Source of the DNA: Citrobacter sp. wls619
Lineage (GTDB): Bacteria > Pseudomonadota > Gammaproteobacteria > Enterobacterales > Enterobacteriaceae
Assembly: GCF_005281345.1 (NCBI RefSeq)
Contig: NZ_SZXJ01000043.1
Coordinates: forward strand, 418 to 64,417
Length of the DNA stretch: 64,000 nt
Direction: 5' to 3'
Position 1 is the stretch's first letter; every line of letters begins with the position of its first letter. The position numbers and the translations under genes are program-made. Positions 51,348 through 59,407 of this stretch are shown here, piece by piece. The notes below the pieces were generated by a model, which ran no database searches, had not been told where the DNA came from, and saw only the letters and a list, made by a program, of their open reading frames with translations.

Positions 51348-53499
51348 TATTCTGAGAAATAAAGTTTTCACTCGCACCCTTATTATAATTCTCTCTCTTA
51401 TATCTCTTGCCTATTGGTATGGATATATGAACCTGTCAAAGAGAAGCATTCCAAAAAGCCAATATAATCTATCTCACGTCGAGGGAGTAAGATTATCAAA
51501 GCACCAGGATCTCCGTGGAGTAATTGGTTCACTTAATCAGAGGCATCAATATGGCGAATACTTATCCGAAGCCAGTTACTATATTTCCAGAGAGACTGGG
51601 CAACGTTATTTACCAGATGATATCTCCTTTCCGACGTGGTTGAGATATGTCAACAATGATAAGACATCATTATCTACAGTGCCTTTAGTACCCATATGGA
51701 ATCAGGATTTCATTTTGGGTTTCAGTAATAAATCCACTTTCAAGATTTTAGAGAAAAACATTCTATTTCAACCAGGAAAACCTCTAAAAAATGTATTCGT
51801 GGGTAAAACTGCTATTCTGAAAAATGATTATGCTGATTTTTATACTACTATTACAGACATAGATGATTCCGGTAACATAACCGTCCAGGGTTATATTCCC
51901 TTCGACTTTTTTCCCAAGTCAATTCTTATCCCTTCGGGAAAGAAAAAGAACAAGCATATGATGTTTGAAAGTGACACTATGGGCTGGATACGTGGTGGAC
52001 GATTTACACTGGACCCAACCGGATATACGTATGTCATCCGCCCGGTACCTTCTCTCAGTTTGTCCAAAACCACTTTAGAAGATGGAGATACGTTATCCTG
52101 GGATGGGATAAATGGACCTACATCAACACGTATTGAGTCTGTGTACGGCTTTAACAATACATATATTGTTAAGCTAGATAAGAAACTTCCACCATATTTC
52201 GACTTCAGAAAAAACATTATAACTGTTACCCGAAATAAAAACGACTTTGATAAACAAGAAATGCTACTCAACGTCGATACAGACGAAATAAATGAGAAAT
52301 TCTTTCTTGGTAAAAAGCGCAACATTAGTTTTGTAGTTTCTTCAATTAATGATATAGCGCCAGGTAGTGTAGTGGTTGCAGAAGGAAACAACGTCCCACT
52401 GTATGTATCGATGGTAGCTAAAGATAGCAACGTCATTACTATAGATTTATTTAAAAGCGCAGTTATCAAGGAATGCTTAAATACAAAATCCAAACAAAGC
52501 TATGACAGTTGCCTTTATAACATCGACCTATCTAAATTTGAGTATCCTAATGTAAAATGGGCAAAAGAAAATCTTGCAAATGATAAGATTTTTGATGGCT
52601 TTGGCCCATGGGAAATGTGGAACAAAGGTGGCGCTCTGAATATTCAATATGCCACAAACATTGTTAAGCGCACAGATACTCCTGCAGCAAACTCAAAAAA
52701 TGAAAATACCATTGCAAACAAGCCGCCACAAAAATCACTCAATGGTTTAATTTGGGAGATATACCCAGGTTCATTGCTAAATATATTTTATGGAACCCAC
52801 AACCCTGCACCGACAGAAATGCTAATACACGTACTTGGTCGAGAGGCGAGGGATAAATACTATTCCTCTTTCGTAAAAATCAAACCTGAGTATATTTCAT
52901 TTGCGAAGCCTGAGCGATTTACTCCCTGGTTGCTTAACTGGCATTGGCCATTCTTTAGGAATATGATCAACAACTATGATTTAGCCGTAGATAAGAGTGA
53001 GTTTTCATTGTGGCATCTAAACAATAATAATAAATGGGATGACTTCGGTCCGGAACAATTAAAACTGCAGGGTGACTTCTCTGTTAATAAGCCCATTGAC
53101 CTTGATATCAGCAAATCAAAAACACAGTCATGTGATATAAAATTAATGACCGCAGTAGTAAAATATGATATTAAAAACCCGATATCATCTCTGCCGCTTA
53201 TTGGAAAATTGACACGATACCTGATAGAAATTGAGAATACTGGCCTGCCATCAAATATGCCAGTTAGTTTACCATGGAGTGAACACACTTTCTCTTTCCC
53301 GATTTTTTATAGGGAGGGATTTAATCCAACGATTACCCCACGAACCTTATCTAACTTCCTTAATTTGACATCACTAACTATTAAGGAAATTACGCTTTAT
53401 CAAGAAAACGTTGATGCCAAAAATATATACAGCCTATATTACGACTATCCTGCTGTTGGTGCTGCAGCAAGATATGAGTGTAATGATAGAAAGCACTGA
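51340..53499 (+). CDS. Large single-pass extracytoplasmic protein of unknown function
   Basis: A 719-residue protein with a basic N-terminus and one uncleaved-looking membrane segment (about 12-29, LIIILSLISLAYWYGYM), then some 690 polar residues, presumably in the periplasm. No domain is recognisable. The body is rich in aromatic and charged residues with alternating hydrophobic positions that suggest beta structure (for example TAILKNDYADFYTTITDIDD), and has only three or four cysteines late in the chain. Being the last gene and overlapping the membrane protein before it, it may guide or modify the finished glycan. It shows no lipobox and no obvious hydrolase motif. Confidence 0.65.
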   Translation: MINILRNKVFTRTLIIILSLISLAYWYGYMNLSKRSIPKSQYNLSHVEGVRLSKHQDLRGVIGSLNQRHQYGEYLSEASYYISRETGQRYLPDDISFPTWLRYVNNDKTSLSTVPLVPIWNQDFILGFSNKSTFKILEKNILFQPGKPLKNVFVGKTAILKNDYADFYTTITDIDDSGNITVQGYIPFDFFPKSILIPSGKKKNKHMMFESDTMGWIRGGRFTLDPTGYTYVIRPVPSLSLSKTTLEDGDTLSWDGINGPTSTRIESVYGFNNTYIVKLDKKLPPYFDFRKNIITVTRNKNDFDKQEMLLNVDTDEINEKFFLGKKRNISFVVSSINDIAPGSVVVAEGNNVPLYVSMVAKDSNVITIDLFKSAVIKECLNTKSKQSYDSCLYNIDLSKFEYPNVKWAKENLANDKIFDGFGPWEMWNKGGALNIQYATNIVKRTDTPAANSKNENTIANKPPQKSLNGLIWEIYPGSLLNIFYGTHNPAPTEMLIHVLGREARDKYYSSFVKIKPEYISFAKPERFTPWLLNWHWPFFRNMINNYDLAVDKSEFSLWHLNNNNKWDDFGPEQLKLQGDFSVNKPIDLDISKSKTQSCDIKLMTAVVKYDIKNPISSLPLIGKLTRYLIEIENTGLPSNMPVSLPWSEHTFSFPIFYREGFNPTITPRTLSNFLNLTSLTIKEITLYQENVDAKNIYSLYYDYPAVGAAARYECNDRKH

Positions 53500-53550
53500 A
53501 ATAAGGGCTAATTATTCCGACCAGTAACTATTGACTATTTTTGGATATTG

Positions 53551-53580
53551 CCGTTCACTTAAGATATTTTAAGTGAACGG
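53551..53580 (+). terminator. Terminator-like hairpin after the glycan cluster
   Basis: CCGTTCACTTAA and TTAAGTGAACGG form a perfect 12-base-pair stem, 52 bases after the last cluster gene. No T run follows, so it may stabilise the transcript end rather than terminate alone; it could also belong to the adjoining insertion-sequence remnant. Confidence 0.5.
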
Positions 53581-53623
53581 TGCATGATGGGCTTGTCAGT
53601 AATTCGGTGAAACTGCCGATGTA

Positions 53624-53866
53624 TTAAAGGTGATCGCTCAGACGGTCACCAATCTCGATAATAAAATGGCTCATTGCCAGCCGCAAGTTCTGGATTGGCA
53701 TACTCCATTTTTTCAACGCATCCTTGATCGCCAGATAAACAACCTTTCGTACCTAGTCATCTGTCGGGAACACTATGTGTTTCTTAATCGCCGCCCGGAT
53801 CACGCTATTCAGCGATTCGATTGCGTGTGTGATGTAGATGGCCTTGTGGATGATCTCTCCCCGGTA
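53624..53866 (-). pseudogene. IS256-family (mutator-type) transposase, C-terminal remnant
   Basis: Read on the minus strand this gives ITHAIESLNSVIRAA, then KKHIVFPTDD, a stop codon, and VRKVVYLAIKDALKKW and MSHFIIEIGDRLSDHL. These are typical of the C-terminal end of IS256-family transposases (TTNAIESLNS...KVFPTDD). Only about 80 residues remain, with an internal stop, and the 5' part has been replaced by the next IS fragment at about 53868. Confidence 0.85.
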
Positions 53867-53929
53867 AACAGTCCCTATCTAAACTGAAGACTTCGGTCTT
53901 TCTTTCATTAAACAAAAAGATCATTCCGT

Positions 53930-54035
53930 CATGAAAAAGACCCACTATGCTGAAAAACAGATCGCGTTTGCGCTGAAGCAAGCCAAAACCAGCATCCAAG
54001 TGGAAAAAATGTGCAAGAGGATGGGCATTTCTTAG
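53930..54035 (+). pseudogene. IS3-family transposase OrfA fragment (IS407-like group)
   Basis: A 34-codon frame reads MKKTHYAEKQIAFALKQAKT, then SIQVEKMCKRMGIS before a stop. It matches the N-terminus of IS3-family OrfA proteins, a helix-turn-helix region normally continuing EATFYRWKKK. The frame ends at the point where homology stops, so this is a truncated remnant. Confidence 0.8.
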
Positions 54036-54229
54036 GCAACTTTTTAACTCTATGAACTACCTCCGTTTTGCAGGTACTGAATCTGGCTTGGGTTGTTGCT
54101 TGCATCTATCCGGCATCAGGAAAATCTGTGCCTAAATGGGTAATCAGCACACAATCGCCTCAACAACTGTACGGCCGCTGAGGCCAGTATAAAAATCTTG
54201 TTCCGATTGTGCAGGTGCAACCAGCCACC

Positions 54230-54618
54230 ATTTCTCAGTACGCTGCGCAGAGGGAGGTAAGTAATATCGGCGCCCCGGACCTGCTCTGGTTCAGAGGCGA
54301 TAACCTGTACAGGGCCAGGCTTTAGCAGGCCTGGATGCAGGTAAGAGTGATGATGGTTGTTAGTAGTTTTGTGATATACCCGCTTCACGGGTACCAGGAG
54401 CCGATATTCATCCAGCAGGTTAAACAGGCGGTCCCGCCCGATAGCCAGTGCTTTACCGGCCTGAGCATTCAGCAGGTAGTGCAGTGCCGGGTACGGGCAA
54501 CAAAATCCGGAACCTTAGCATGATGCTCCTGCCTTTTATTACATCTTGTGTTGTACTGGTACCACGCCTGTCTGCTGTGCCCCAGGAACTAACATGCACG
54601 CGTAACTGTTATTTTGAG
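54230..54618 (-). pseudogene. IS3-family transposase OrfB remnant
   Basis: On the minus strand the frame after orfA reads LKITVTRACMLVPGAQQTG and then stops; a second open stretch gives YPALHYLLNAQAGKALAIGR, the segment LLDEYRLLVPVKRVYHKTT and VQVIASEPEQVRGADITYLP, the region of the first catalytic aspartate of the DDE domain (ADITYLP). The frame is shifted at least twice and the rest of the DDE domain is missing, so no active transposase can be made. Confidence 0.8.
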
Positions 54619-55013
54619 GGCCTGACTTTGCGTGAGGACTTGCCGGGCCGCTTTTTTACAACACTCACCCCGCAATCATTTTTCAGAACATTGATAACCG
54701 ATTCAAAAAACTCAGCTTTCTGGTTTGCCAGCTTAAGCTGTTCTTCAAGTTCCCTGATTCTTTGCTCGGGTGTAGGCGGAACAGCCGTCTGAGCCACTGG
54801 CCGTTTCCTCTTCACCAGGTCAGGAAGTGCGGGGCTCCAGTCAAGCCGGCCATATTTACACAACCAGACAAGAACGGTGGAGCGCCCTTGAATGCCATAC
54901 CGCTGCTGGGCCTGCTTGTAAGGCATCTCGCCTTTTTCGACCTGCCCGACAACGGCTAATTTAAAGGATAGAGGATAATCACGTTGGGTGCGATTGTACC
55001 CGGTCATCATCAC
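54609..55013 (-). CDS. IS3-family transposase OrfA
   Basis: This 134-residue protein has an N-terminal helix-turn-helix (about 14-55, KLAVVGQVEKGEMPYKQAQQ then RYGIQGRSTVLVWL) and a C-terminal leucine-zipper-like coiled coil (about 80-112, EQRIRELEEQLKLANQKAEF), the layout of IS3-family OrfA. The frame is intact. Its end overlaps the broken orfB, which in such elements is reached by a -1 frameshift. Without OrfB it can bind DNA but not transpose. Confidence 0.85.
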   Translation of the reverse strand: MMMTGYNRTQRDYPLSFKLAVVGQVEKGEMPYKQAQQRYGIQGRSTVLVWLCKYGRLDWSPALPDLVKRKRPVAQTAVPPTPEQRIRELEEQLKLANQKAEFFESVINVLKNDCGVSVVKKRPGKSSRKVRPSK

Positions 55014-55069
55014 GTTCTCCGGACTTAAGCCAGGAACGCGTCAACGCTATTCAGGACGGGTCACAGACG

Positions 55070-55101
55070 AAAAAAAAGACGCTTTGCAGCGTCTTTTTTT
55101 T
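55070..55101 (-). terminator. leuU intrinsic terminator
   Basis: GACGCT and AGCGTC form a stem around TTGC, flanked by A and T runs of seven to eight bases on both sides, so it can act in both directions. It lies just after leuU on the minus strand and also shields the tRNA gene from transcription through the IS remnant. Confidence 0.9.
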
Positions 55102-55107
55102 GGAATT

Positions 55108-55194
55108 TGGTACCGAGGATGGGACTCGAACCCACAAGCCCGTTAGGGCACTACCACCTCAAGGTAGCGTGTCTACCAATTCCACCACCTCGGT
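55108..55194 (-). tRNA. leuU: tRNA-Leu (GAG)
   Basis: An 87-base class II tRNA with encoded CCA. The acceptor arms ACCGAGG and CCTCGGT pair fully, the anticodon loop in CTACCTTGAGGTGGTAG gives GAG, and a long variable arm (TGCCCTAACGGGCT) is present. The gene begins nine bases after the secG stop codon, so it is made from the secG transcript. The 3' end is duplicated at 38901-38925. Confidence 0.97.
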
Positions 55195-55203
55195 ACAGAA
55201 TAC

Positions 55204-55536
55204 TTAGCGTGGGATATCGCTGGTCGGCTGAGCCGGAGCAGCTGGCTGAGTTTGCTCGGTTTTCGCCGGTGCACTCAGATTTTCCCACTCACTTCCTTTA
55301 TTGGTCTTATTGCTGTTCATGTTACCCAGCACCAGACTGATAATGAAGAACAGAGTCCCTAACACAGCTGTCATACGGGTCATGAAGTTACCAGAACCAC
55401 TTGAACCAAACAGTGTACCAGAAGCGCCTGCGCCAAAAGAGGCTCCCATATCAGCGCCTTTACCTTGCTGCAGCATGATCAAGCCAACAAGGCCAATTGC
55501 TACAATAAGGAAAACTACCAAAAGAGCTTCGTGCAT
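55204..55536 (-). CDS. secG: Preprotein translocase subunit SecG
   Basis: SecG is the small inner-membrane subunit of the SecYEG protein channel and speeds SecA-driven transport. I start it at the ATG of MHEALLVVF (110 residues, the E. coli length). Two membrane segments (about 3-22 and 55-75) flank the conserved GKGADMGASFGAGAS loop (about 26-40), and a Pro/Ala/Thr-rich C-terminal tail follows. It shares its transcript with leuU, nine bases downstream. Confidence 0.96.
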   Translation of the reverse strand: MHEALLVVFLIVAIGLVGLIMLQQGKGADMGASFGAGASGTLFGSSGSGNFMTRMTAVLGTLFFIISLVLGNMNSNKTNKGSEWENLSAPAKTEQTQPAAPAQPTSDIPR

Positions 55537-55704
55537 AATCAACCTGTTCCTTGCGGAGTTGCCGCGTACCAATGCTTCGACCAATAAAGCGGGAATTTCA
55601 ACTGTTTCCCACTGAAGCGGGTGTGAATACTAACCAAAGCGAATAACCTTCGCAAGGGCAATTTGTTAGCATTGTATCAACTGCGGAAAAAATCGCCACA
55701 TCAA

Positions 55705-56598
55705 TCAAAAACGCAGCAACTTATCCCAGCATCGCTGCATTACTGACCGCTGATCGTCAAGATTTGCCCAAACAACAATTGGGATCTCACAAACCAGATC
55801 CGAATTTTCTGGCCAACAGTGAATGATCTCCTGATTCACCAACTCCTCAGCCACCATTGATTCAGGTAACCACGCCATTCCCATATGGCGCAGTACCATT
55901 TCACGTATTGTTTCGCTTAGCCCAGTCTCAAACACTTTTTTTAACCGTGGGCGCACTCGTTGTTCTGCCGGATCAATAATACGTCTGACAAAGGTATAGT
56001 CGCTGTAGCATAGCCAGGGGATCGGGGTATGCAGATCATCCAGCTTGTCTGCGAGTTGCGCAGAAATCACCGGGATAAAACGCTCATATCGCCATAAAGA
56101 ACGTTTCAGCCCTCCGGCAATCTCCAGCCCCGGTTGTGAAGAGGGTAAATCATACGTCACCAGCATATCAATTTGCCGGTTTATCAGGGCATTAAAGTGG
56201 TTATCAATCCCCTGGATGCTGGCATTTACCGTGAAGTTTAATTGCGGTTCACTTTGGCGCAAATAGTTGATCATATCAGGCAGGATATTGACTGACAGCG
56301 TATGCAGACTCACCATCACCAACGTATTGTCCGTCGCTGGCATCATCGCACACAGGTCATGGCGCGCCTCCGTGAGAGTACTGAGGACTTGCCGGGCATA
56401 AGGTTCAAAACGTTCGCCATAGCAGGTTAGCGTAACGGGCGTCGTGGTGCGGTCAAACAACGGGACACCCAACATCTCCTCTAACGCCTTTATACGTCGG
56501 CTTAGCGCGGGCTGGGTGATATGCCGCTGTATCGCTGCCTGGGAGTAATTCCCATACTGACTCAACGCCAGAAAATCTTCTAACCACTTCGAATCCAC
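55705..56598 (-). CDS. LysR-family transcriptional regulator divergent from iadA
   Basis: A 297-residue LysR-type regulator with an N-terminal winged helix-turn-helix (about 3-62, QAAIQRHITQPALSRRIKAL) and a C-terminal ligand-binding domain. It is distantly like E. coli HypT (YjiE), whose gene lies beside iadA in E. coli, but is not a close match and is not named here. The start is 148 bases from iadA on the opposite strand, so it probably controls the iadA-transporter pair. Confidence 0.88.
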   Translation of the reverse strand: MDSKWLEDFLALSQYGNYSQAAIQRHITQPALSRRIKALEEMLGVPLFDRTTTPVTLTCYGERFEPYARQVLSTLTEARHDLCAMMPATDNTLVMVSLHTLSVNILPDMINYLRQSEPQLNFTVNASIQGIDNHFNALINRQIDMLVTYDLPSSQPGLEIAGGLKRSLWRYERFIPVISAQLADKLDDLHTPIPWLCYSDYTFVRRIIDPAEQRVRPRLKKVFETGLSETIREMVLRHMGMAWLPESMVAEELVNQEIIHCWPENSDLVCEIPIVVWANLDDQRSVMQRCWDKLLRF

Positions 56599-56746
56599 GT
56601 CTCATTCCCCATCATGCCATAACCGTATCCACCGATAACAAATCGGCAATAGTCACAGTTATAGTAATGGCTTTAATGTGGACATCATAACAACAATATT
56701 CCGTTTCACCTGCCGACTCTCACCCTCGACGTTTGACAGGACCGAT

Positions 56747-57880
56747 ATGTTTACTTTACTGACCAATGCCCGCGTATTTTCCCCAGAGGATTTAGGCCTC
56801 TGCTCCCTGCTCATACATGCCGATCGCATTGTGGCTGTTGAAAAAGATATTGCACTCTTTGATGGCGTCAAAGAGGTCATCGATTGCCGCGGTAAGTGGG
56901 TAATTCCCGGAATTATCGATCAGCATGTCCATCTTACCGGCGGCGGTGGTGAAGCCGGCTTTGCCAGCCGGACGCCAGCCGTCAGACTGCGCGATCTGAT
57001 TCAGGCCGGTATTACGACGGTCGTCGGAGTACTGGGTACTGATGCGATATCCCGCTCCCCGAAAGATCTTTACGCCAAAATGCAGTCTCTCAATCTGGAG
57101 GGCCTGCGTGCGTATATGCATACCGGAGCCTATGCGGTACCCAGCCCGACAATTACGCGATCCATTCGCGATGATATGGCATTTATCCCGGCAATCCTGG
57201 GTGTCAAAATCGCACTCGCCGATCACCGTGGCTCCTACCCCTCTTTCCAGGAGTTATTAAGAATAATCAGCGACATCCGCGTATCTTCACTCCTGGCCGG
57301 AAAAAAAGGGCTGCTGCATGTCCACCTGGGCAATCTGCCGGAAGGGATGTCACAGTTGATGGAACTGTGTGATGCCGGTATTCCGATTCATCACATTTCG
57401 CCAACGCATGTCGCGAGGACAGAAGCATTGTTCGAACAGGCTATCGCTTTCGCACATCGCGGTGGCCATATCGACGTGACGTCTGGCGGCAGTCGATTTA
57501 TGCCCCAGGAGCAAGCAATTCTCCACGCGCTGGAATCACAGGTTCCGGCCGATCGCATCACCATTAGCTCTGATGGTAATGGCAGCGTGCCGCGCTTTAA
57601 TGCGCAAGGCATCGTGGAAGGACTAAGCGCCGCGCCGGTAGCAGGCAATCTTAACCTGCTTCCTCGCCTGATTGATGTCGGGATTCCGGTGCCACAGGCC
57701 ATCGCGATGCTGACGGCAAACGTTGCGCGCTCGCTGGGTATTTCCGGAGGCGTGCTTTGTGCAGGAGAACGTGCTGATATTTGCGTGCTCAATGACGACC
57801 TCTCACTGGCCCACCTGTTTGCCGCCGGAAAGCCGTTACTGCGTGACGGTGAGTGTCTGGTCACCGGCAACTTTGAGTGA
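56747..57880 (+). CDS. iadA: Isoaspartyl dipeptidase (beta-aspartyl peptidase)
   Basis: IadA hydrolyses beta-aspartyl (isoaspartyl) dipeptides left after breakdown of damaged proteins. It is an amidohydrolase-fold binuclear zinc enzyme of 377 residues (390 in E. coli). The HVH metal motif is H60/H62 in IDQHVHLTGGGG, and the substrate loop GVLGTDAISR and the catalytic aspartate in ISSDGNGS are present. The ATG at 56747 follows AGGA; the longer frame upstream crosses the control region. In E. coli iadA lies at a different chromosomal position, so this is a relocated or separately acquired module. The next gene starts ten bases after its stop. Confidence 0.92.
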   Translation: MFTLLTNARVFSPEDLGLCSLLIHADRIVAVEKDIALFDGVKEVIDCRGKWVIPGIIDQHVHLTGGGGEAGFASRTPAVRLRDLIQAGITTVVGVLGTDAISRSPKDLYAKMQSLNLEGLRAYMHTGAYAVPSPTITRSIRDDMAFIPAILGVKIALADHRGSYPSFQELLRIISDIRVSSLLAGKKGLLHVHLGNLPEGMSQLMELCDAGIPIHHISPTHVARTEALFEQAIAFAHRGGHIDVTSGGSRFMPQEQAILHALESQVPADRITISSDGNGSVPRFNAQGIVEGLSAAPVAGNLNLLPRLIDVGIPVPQAIAMLTANVARSLGISGGVLCAGERADICVLNDDLSLAHLFAAGKPLLRDGECLVTGNFE

Positions 57881-57890
57881 GGAGTTGAGA

Positions 57891-59357
57891 ATGTCATTAT
57901 TACTGGCGCTGGTCGCCATTATTTTTGCCGGGCGTCTGATCCTCAAAAAATATCACCCTCAGTCGGTGCTGCTCTTAACCGGGATCGTACTACTGCTTAT
58001 CGCGCATTTTAGCGGGATGACTACGCTCAGTAGCCTGGTAAAAAAAAGCACCGGATTTGGTCCCTTTGACGCCTTTGAGTTTATTCGCGACACCCTGAGC
58101 GTGCGTCTTGGCGGTCTTGGGCTACAAATCATGCTGATAGGTGGCTTTGCCACCTATATGTCGGCTATTGGCGCAAGTCAGGTGCTGGTGCGCGTCACAT
58201 CCCGCCCCTTGCAACGTCTGAACTCCCCTTATCTACTGCTCGGACTGGCCCTGCTACTGGGCCAATTTCTGTCGCTGTTTATCAGTAGCGCTACCGGACT
58301 GGGTCTGCTGCTGATGGCGACGCTTTACCCGCTGCTTACCCGTCTTGGCTGTAGCCGCGCCGCGGTTGCCGCCGTCATCGCCAGTACCTGTGCGGTTGAG
58401 TTTGGCCCCGGCTCCGGCAACTCTGTTCTCGCCGCCAAAACCGCAGGCATCGAGGTCGTGAACTATTTCGTGCAGGATCAGTTGCCGATCGTTGTGCCCG
58501 TCATTCTTTTCATCGCCCTACTGCATATTGTTGTGCAACGCTTTTTTGACCGTCGGGAAAGTGGCGACAATGCAGCTCAGCAAATGCAGACATTAACGGC
58601 GACTGATGAAGCCGACGCACCTATCGCCTGGCTGTTTCTGCCCATGCTTCCGCTGGTATTGATGCTAGTGTGCAGCGATTTAGTATTCAGCTCACTCAAG
58701 ATCACGCTGGATACCGCCGTACTGATAAGCCTCGCTATTACGCTGGTTTGTGAGTACTGCCGTCATCGCAAGGCGCGCGAGGTGATGGCTGGCGTACAAA
58801 AAGTTTTCGACAGTATGGGCAGTGTGTTTGCCACGGTAGTCACGCTGATTATCGCCGGTGAAGTCTTTTCCGCCGGTCTGAAAGCCATTGGCGCGGTTGA
58901 TGCGCTGCTGTCCCTCTCAGGAGAATTTGGCCTCAGCGCAGCGTCCATAATCTTGCTGATGACGCTCATCACCTTTGCGATTTCAGCGTTGATGGGCTCC
59001 GGGAATGCAGCATTTTTCTCCTTCGCCCCGATGGTGCCGGATATCAGCCGCCACATCGGCAGCGACGTGGCGGTTATGATGCTGCCGATTCAGATCTCAG
59101 CGGGCATTGGACGGACGTTATCGCCCATTGCCGGCGTCATCATTGCTATCGCGGGAATTGCAGGCGTTTCGCCTGTGGATATTGTTAAGCGTACCGCGAT
59201 TCCGATGCTGGGCGGTTGGCTGCTGATGATTGCGCTGACCTTTGCCCGATCAGGGCATTTAATGGCGGTTCTGCCGTGGCTGGCAGTACTTGTACTACTG
59301 ATGGTCGGCGGTTACGTCTGGCAGCGCCGACGTAAACACCAGCTTGCCGTACAGTAA
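57891..59357 (+). CDS. DcuC-family C4-dicarboxylate transporter
   Basis: A 488-residue inner-membrane protein with about twelve membrane segments, of the DcuC-type anaerobic C4-dicarboxylate carriers. Family segments FGPGSGNSVLAAKTAG (about 176-191) and SALMGSGNAAFFSF (about 364-377) are present. The ATG at 57891 follows GAGGAG and lies ten bases after iadA, so both are co-translated. It may import aspartate-containing dipeptides or exchange the aspartate released by IadA; the link is inferred from context only. A bidirectional terminator follows. Confidence 0.85.
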   Translation: MSLLLALVAIIFAGRLILKKYHPQSVLLLTGIVLLLIAHFSGMTTLSSLVKKSTGFGPFDAFEFIRDTLSVRLGGLGLQIMLIGGFATYMSAIGASQVLVRVTSRPLQRLNSPYLLLGLALLLGQFLSLFISSATGLGLLLMATLYPLLTRLGCSRAAVAAVIASTCAVEFGPGSGNSVLAAKTAGIEVVNYFVQDQLPIVVPVILFIALLHIVVQRFFDRRESGDNAAQQMQTLTATDEADAPIAWLFLPMLPLVLMLVCSDLVFSSLKITLDTAVLISLAITLVCEYCRHRKAREVMAGVQKVFDSMGSVFATVVTLIIAGEVFSAGLKAIGAVDALLSLSGEFGLSAASIILLMTLITFAISALMGSGNAAFFSFAPMVPDISRHIGSDVAVMMLPIQISAGIGRTLSPIAGVIIAIAGIAGVSPVDIVKRTAIPMLGGWLLMIALTFARSGHLMAVLPWLAVLVLLMVGGYVWQRRRKHQLAVQ

Positions 59358-59390
59358 AAAAAAGCCGGAGTATCTCAGACTCCGGCTCTT
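59356..59390. terminator. Bidirectional terminator between the DcuC-like gene and glmM
   Basis: AGCCGGAGT and ACTCCGGCT form a nine-base-pair stem with an eight-A run on the left side and CTT on the right. It lies between convergent genes. The A run gives glmM, on the minus strand, the stronger terminator. Confidence 0.85.
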
Positions 59391-59407
59391 ACGCTTTACG
59401 GAAAGGG

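Larger units (their letters stand above)
54230..55063 (-). mobile_element. Degenerate IS3-family element (IS150/IS2-like) next to leuU
   Basis: An intact orfA (54609-55013) is followed by a broken orfB. The outer end is probably TGACCCGTCCTGA on the minus strand (55051-55063), which has the TGA-starting tip common in IS3-family terminal repeats. The other end is lost. The element stops seven bases before the leuU terminator. Confidence 0.7.
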
